A DNA stretch of 14,134 nt from contig JAZRYT010000041.1 in assembly GCA_045600905.1 (NCBI GenBank), positions 1-14,134 of the forward strand. Direction: 5' to 3'. A program made the position numbers and the translations under genes. Shown here piece after piece: positions 13,303-14,134 of the stretch (within the stretch, counting starts at the first letter, position 1; every line of letters starts with the position of its first letter). A model generated the notes under the pieces. It made no database searches, had not been told where the DNA came from, and was given only the letters and a program-made list of their open reading frames with translations. Source of the DNA: F23-D06 sp045600905. GTDB lineage: Bacteria; Bacteroidota; Bacteroidia; Bacteroidales; WCHB1-69.

Positions 13303-14134
13303 ATGAGCGCATTTAAAGCATACGATTTTCGCGGAACCTTTGGCAAAGATTTCGATTTGGACACCGTTTATAAATTCGGTTATTTCCTGCCATCATTGTT
13401 GAATACAGACAAAGTGCTTGTCGGGCGAGATATGCGCGTGTCTTCCCCGCAGATGTTTGAAGCACTGGCTAACGGCATTACGGATGCCGGTGCCGATGTT
13501 TACGATATGGGCCTGACGACCACGCCGATGGTCTATTATTTCACCGCGCAGCATCACTTTGACGCCTCCGTGATGATTACCGCGTCACACAATCCCAAAG
13601 AGCATAACGGACTGAAAGTTTCCCGCACTAATGCGTTGCCCGTCGGTTATGACACCGGACTCGGCGAAATCGAGCGCCGAATTTCAGCCAACGAGCCCGT
13701 CACGCCGGCAGCCGCCAAAGGCAAAATTGTGCCTTATGACGTAAAAGCCGAATATCTGGAATTCCAATCCAAATTTCACCACGACCTCTCCAACCTCAGC
13801 ATGGTAATGGACTGTTGCAACGGCATGGCCTCCATCTTGGTGAAGGAGATTTACGGCGAGCAGCCCACCTATTTGTTTGACACCTTGGACGGCACGTTCC
13901 CGAACCACGAGGCCAACCCATTGGAACCGGAGAACATCGTCGCCCTGCAGCAGAAAGTGCGCGAGACAAAAGCCGACATCGGCGTCATCTTCGATGGCGA
14001 TGCCGACCGCGTGATGTTTGTCGATGAAAACGGCGACTTTATCGCTCCCGACCTGATGATTGCCGTTATGGGCCACTACTTCATTGAAGAAAAAGGCTAC
14101 CAGGGCAAAGTCATCCAAGACATCCGCACATCCA
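13303..14134 (+). CDS. phosphomannomutase/phosphoglucomutase (alpha-D-phosphohexomutase family), 3' end outside the window
   Basis: The first 277 residues of a phosphohexomutase, which interconverts hexose 1- and 6-phosphates to supply sugar nucleotides for cell-surface glycans. The start is the ATG at 13303, two bases after the upstream stop. KAYDFRG (5-11) is the family N-terminal signature. TASHNP (93-98) carries the catalytic phosphoserine, Ser95. DGDADR (231-236) is the metal-binding loop. GTFPNHEANPLEPEN (197-211) sits between them as usual. The frame is still open at the window end, so roughly the last two-fifths of a normal 450-460-residue protein is missing. It is richer in G and C at third codon positions than the genes before it, as expected for a well-expressed core gene. 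Confidence 0.92.
   Translation, partial: MSAFKAYDFRGTFGKDFDLDTVYKFGYFLPSLLNTDKVLVGRDMRVSSPQMFEALANGITDAGADVYDMGLTTTPMVYYFTAQHHFDASVMITASHNPKEHNGLKVSRTNALPVGYDTGLGEIERRISANEPVTPAAAKGKIVPYDVKAEYLEFQSKFHHDLSNLSMVMDCCNGMASILVKEIYGEQPTYLFDTLDGTFPNHEANPLEPENIVALQQKVRETKADIGVIFDGDADRVMFVDENGDFIAPDLMIAVMGHYFIEEKGYQGKVIQDIRTS

Noticed and set aside
13684..14118. 144-codon minus-strand frame at the right edge
   Set aside because: It is antisense to the mutase region that carries the DGDADR metal loop, so it is a shadow of a conserved gene.

Overview
The window looks like chromosomal DNA from a Bacteroidota (Bacteroidales-type) bacterium. Three things point there: promoter-like sites fit the TTTG-N19-21-TAnnTTTG pattern of that phylum, an outer-membrane TonB-dependent receptor sits behind a TPP riboswitch, and a RhuM-type gene remnant is present. 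The exact genus cannot be read from the sequence. Only the right-hand gene is cut by the window edge.

Left region (1-1259): a gene-poor, repeat-rich stretch. It holds a 25-bp palindromic repeat, two diverged copies of a larger repeat, and between them a RhuM-family gene reduced to an N-terminal part and an out-of-frame C-terminal part. Three tandem 15-bp near-palindromes then run into the promoter of an AAA-type ATPase (1260-2384), which converges on the receptor gene.

Middle (2394-4927): a minus-strand TonB-dependent receptor led by a clear TPP riboswitch, so a thiamin-class ligand is the best guess. Its first codons are built from a heptanucleotide repeat and a second copy of the 25-bp palindrome. 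Two promoters lie back to back between the riboswitch and the plus-strand genes.

Right (4977-14134): nine plus-strand genes with short gaps. First is a partner-switching set: STAS antagonist, lipid-kinase-like protein, RsbW-like ATPase, and membrane sensor with PP2C/SpoIIE phosphatase. No sigma factor is visible nearby, and the lipid-kinase-like protein has altered signature motifs. Next is a split alarmone pair, a RelA/SpoT-type synthetase and an HD hydrolase, joined by a pentanucleotide microsatellite that runs from stop codon to start codon. A CPA2 cation/proton antiporter with two RCK_C domains, an unrecognised 209-residue protein and a phosphomannomutase (partial) follow.

Read together, the right half looks like a signalling and stress-response locus: a stimulus is sensed at the membrane, relayed by dephosphorylation of a STAS protein, and placed beside alarmone turnover and ion homeostasis. 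The functional link between the sub-blocks is inferred from gene order only.
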